DNA from: Roseiflexus castenholzii DSM 13941
GTDB lineage: Bacteria; Chloroflexota; Chloroflexia; Chloroflexales; Roseiflexaceae
Direction of reading: 5' to 3'
DNA length: 64,000 bases
NCBI RefSeq assembly: GCF_000017805.1
Contig: NC_009767.1
Location: 2,046,001 to 2,110,000 of the forward strand
Shown: in pieces, positions 61,875 to 64,000 of the stretch
Layout of the letters: every line of letters begins with the position of its first letter
Numbering within the stretch: the first letter of the stretch is position 1
Made by a program: the position numbers and the translations under genes
Notes under the pieces: generated by a model
The model's input: only the letters and a program-made list of their open reading frames with translations
The model's database searches: none
Told to the model about the DNA's origin: nothing

Positions 61875-62945
61875 ATGAAACGGCCGGTTTCTCTCATCAT
61901 CCTGCTGCTCGTCTCGGTGTTGATTGCCGCATGTGGCGGGCAGCAGACAGTCACCCCAACGACCGCCCCCACCGGCGCAACTGCCGCGCCGGCCAGACCC
62001 ACTGAAGCAGATTGCCCCAAACCCGAAGTTCTGTGTGTCGGTCTCGTGACCGACGTGGGCGAGATCGACGACAAGAGCTTCAACCAGTCCGCCTGGGAAG
62101 GGGTCAAGCGCGCCGAAGCCGAATTGGGCGCGATCGTCAACTATGTCGAGACAAAAGACGCCAAGGATTATGATGCGAACATCGCGTTGTTCACCGAGAA
62201 GGGGTACGATGTGATCGTTACCGTTGGCTTTGCGCTCGGCGAAGCGACGGCGAAGGCTGCGGCGGAGAATCCGAATGTGAAGTTCATTGGCGTCGATCAG
62301 TTCCAGGCAACGGAAATTCCGAATGTTGCGGGCCTGATCTTCGCTGAGGACAAGGCGGGTTTCCTGGCGGGCGTGCTTGCAGCGGAAATGTCGAAGAGCA
62401 ACAAGATCGCCGCTGTGCTCGGCACCAACCTGGTTCCGCCGGTTGTCGCCTTCAAGGAAGGGTACGAGAATGGCGCGAAGTATGTCAAGCCCGATATCCA
62501 GGTGATCTCGACCTACCATCCGGGTGGTCTCGATACGGCGTTCACCGACCCGAAGTGGGGCGCCGACCAGGCAAAACTGGCGATTGACCAGGGCGCCGAT
62601 GTGATCTTCGGCGCTGGCGGCAAGACTGGCAACGGCGCGCTGATCGAGACGGCAGCCAACCAGGGGGTGTACTGCATCGGTGTCGATACCGATCAGTGGG
62701 AGACGGTGCCGGAGGCTCGCCCGTGCCTGATCTCGAGCGCAATGAAACTGATTACGCCGGGTGTGTTCGACCTGATCAAGAAGGCGCAGGAAGGCGCGTT
62801 CCCTTCTGGCAATTATGTCGGTGAAGTCGGGCTGGCGCCGTTCCACGACTTCGATGCCCAGATCCCGGCTGAGGTGAAAGCGAAGATCGCCGAGATCGAC
62901 AAAGGCCTGCGCGATGGTTCAATTTCGACGGGATATACTCCGTAG
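61875..62945 (+). CDS. BMP-family ABC transporter substrate-binding lipoprotein
   Basis: 356 aa. Lipobox VLIAAC after a signal peptide, a Thr/Ala/Pro linker, then the BMP (PnrA/Med) fold: VGLVTDVGEIDDKSFNQSAWEGVKRA, IVTVGFALGEAT, FIGVDQF, VAGLIFAEDKAGFLAG and GVDTDQWETVPEARPCLISSAMK. BMP proteins capture purine nucleosides or related ligands. AGGAGG precedes the ATG. The permease gene follows. Confidence 0.9.
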   Translation: MKRPVSLIILLLVSVLIAACGGQQTVTPTTAPTGATAAPARPTEADCPKPEVLCVGLVTDVGEIDDKSFNQSAWEGVKRAEAELGAIVNYVETKDAKDYDANIALFTEKGYDVIVTVGFALGEATAKAAAENPNVKFIGVDQFQATEIPNVAGLIFAEDKAGFLAGVLAAEMSKSNKIAAVLGTNLVPPVVAFKEGYENGAKYVKPDIQVISTYHPGGLDTAFTDPKWGADQAKLAIDQGADVIFGAGGKTGNGALIETAANQGVYCIGVDTDQWETVPEARPCLISSAMKLITPGVFDLIKKAQEGAFPSGNYVGEVGLAPFHDFDAQIPAEVKAKIAEIDKGLRDGSISTGYTP

Positions 62946-63034
62946 ATGTCGAACATGGAGGGCTGTGTTCTGCGAGGGCGACGCTTCTCGGAGATGAGCA
63001 TTCCGTCCTGATGCCTTTTTGTCCTTATCCTCTG

Positions 63035-63063
63035 CCCCCTCTCCGGTGGCGCCGGAGAGGGGG
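63035..63063. repeat. Intercistronic hairpin between BMP and permease genes
   Basis: Perfect 12-bp stem (63,035-63,046 with 63,052-63,063, CCCCCTCTCCGG) with a 5-nt loop. There is no T-run after it, so a partial block or RNA-stability element that lowers permease expression relative to the binding protein is likely. Confidence 0.5.
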
Positions 63064-63167
63064 ATCTCAGGCATGCTGAGAACCAAACCACACGGTACAG
63101 GTACGGGCTTGTCCACAATCCTTTAGCCGCCAGGCTCCAGGGTTGCCCCATCAGGAGCATACGTTCT

Positions 63168-64000
63168 ATGGAACGCGCTGAATCGCAATCTTCTCCGCAG
63201 GCGGATCGTCTGGCGCCACTGCGCGGTCTGCTGCGCGCCATGATTGTGCCGGTTATTTCAGTCGTGGTGGCGCTGGCGATTGGCGCGGTGATCATCTCGG
63301 TCTCCGGGGCGAACCCGCTGGTGGCGTATCGTGCTCTGTTCGAGGGAGGGTTGGGGAGCGCGCGGGCAATCGGGCGCACATTCGAAAAGGCAACGCCGCT
63401 GATCTTTGGCGGTCTGGCAGTATCGCTGGCGTTCAAGTGCGGGTTGTTCAATATCGGCGCGCAGGGTCAGTTGTTGCTCGGCGCCGTGTTTGCAGCGTTT
63501 ATTGGCTTCAGCCTGCAAGGACTGCCCGCCATGGCGCATATTCCGCTGGCGCTGCTGGTTGGGGCGATCATGGGCGCGCTGTGGGCAGCGATTGCCGGTA
63601 CGCTTAAGGCGTTCACCGGGGCGCATGAAGTCATCACGACGATCATGCTCAATTTCGTCGCTTTCAACCTCACCGACTGGTTAGCGGACGGACCCTGGAA
63701 GGATCGCTCGCCGGGGAATATTGTGGCGCGCACGCCTGCCGTGGCGCCCGAAGCACGCCTGCCCGACATCGCCGGCGTACCACTCGGGATGATCCTGGCG
63801 GTGCTGATGGCGATTGCCGTCTGGTGGTTGATCTGGCGCACAACAATCGGGTTCGAGTTGCGCACCGTCGGGCAGAATGCGAGTGCGGCAAAGTATGCTG
63901 GTATCTCGGTGCGTCGCATGACCGTGCTGGCAATGGTCGCTAGCGGCTTCCTGGCGGGGCTTGGCGGGGCGATCGAGACGCTTGGCGTCGTCGGGCGGTT
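63168..64000 (+). CDS. ABC transporter permease, nucleoside-type, truncated by window edge
   Basis: 277 codons from ATG 63,168 (AGGAG ten bases upstream), still open at the edge. Several transmembrane helices and the BPD_transp_2 block are seen: CGLFNIGAQGQLLLGAVFAAFIGF and AFTGAHEVITTIMLNFVA, as in YufP/NupB-type permeases that pair with BMP lipoproteins. No ATPase gene lies between it and the lipoprotein. Confidence 0.85.
   Translation, partial: MERAESQSSPQADRLAPLRGLLRAMIVPVISVVVALAIGAVIISVSGANPLVAYRALFEGGLGSARAIGRTFEKATPLIFGGLAVSLAFKCGLFNIGAQGQLLLGAVFAAFIGFSLQGLPAMAHIPLALLVGAIMGALWAAIAGTLKAFTGAHEVITTIMLNFVAFNLTDWLADGPWKDRSPGNIVARTPAVAPEARLPDIAGVPLGMILAVLMAIAVWWLIWRTTIGFELRTVGQNASAAKYAGISVRRMTVLAMVASGFLAGLGGAIETLGVVGR

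Overview
The window looks like a chromosomal segment of a phototrophic Chloroflexota bacterium close to Roseiflexus. This is inferred from the GC-rich sequence, the rpoB/rpoC sequences, the LarB/LarE pair, the DUF951 protein and the mix of dispersed intergenic repeats; no 16S gene is present to confirm it. Host promoters read as normal sigma-70 boxes with 17-bp spacers.

Left host part (1-13,845). A lipoprotein gene runs off the left edge. Divergent to it is a membrane-anchored kinase-fold protein that has lost its catalytic residues. Next come a tandem pair of sirtuins, the second without catalytic His and Asn, a GNAT acetyltransferase and a nucleotidyltransferase. Two copies of a 150-bp element with 11-bp inverted ends follow. 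The rpoB-rpoC operon lies on the minus strand, with a hairpin between the genes and a clear promoter at 13,802-13,830.

Central block (13,846-38,669). Two nearly identical 1.14-kb IS copies in the same orientation bracket about 22.5 kb of cargo. The outer ends of the pair are flanked by the same 8 bases (CACGCGCG), as expected for a composite transposon with its target-site duplication. It sits 7-15 bp upstream of the rpoBC -35 box. The cargo is a defence-type island, all on the minus strand. It holds a caspase-like protease gene with an in-frame amber codon, a NACHT NTPase with a HEAT-like tail and two compensating frameshifts, and a five-gene DUF499 ATPase / AlbA / PHP-SMC ATPase / DUF1156 methylase / SNF2-DUF3883 helicase operon. 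An AbiEi/AbiEii toxin-antitoxin pair and a small protein sharing a C-terminal 'GDGA' module with the caspase follow. The methylase gene carries an in-frame insert encoding a DUF559 nuclease-like domain bounded by 45-bp repeats.

Right host part (38,670-64,000). This holds an IF-2B-like protein, a small membrane protein, a Nudix hydrolase, a two-domain acyl-ACP-reductase-like protein, a third internally expanded copy of the inverted-end element and a large membrane protein. Then come lepA, a parvulin lipoprotein, a MazG fusion, a DUF951 protein, an NfeD protein lacking its protease dyad next to a slipin, a TPR protein and two glycosyltransferases. larB and larE (nickel-pincer cofactor) are separated by 148-bp repeats. 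A small secreted-protein gene with two amber codons, a DUF2225-like protein, a 213-bp minisatellite, and a BMP-family lipoprotein with an ABC permease running off the right edge complete the window.
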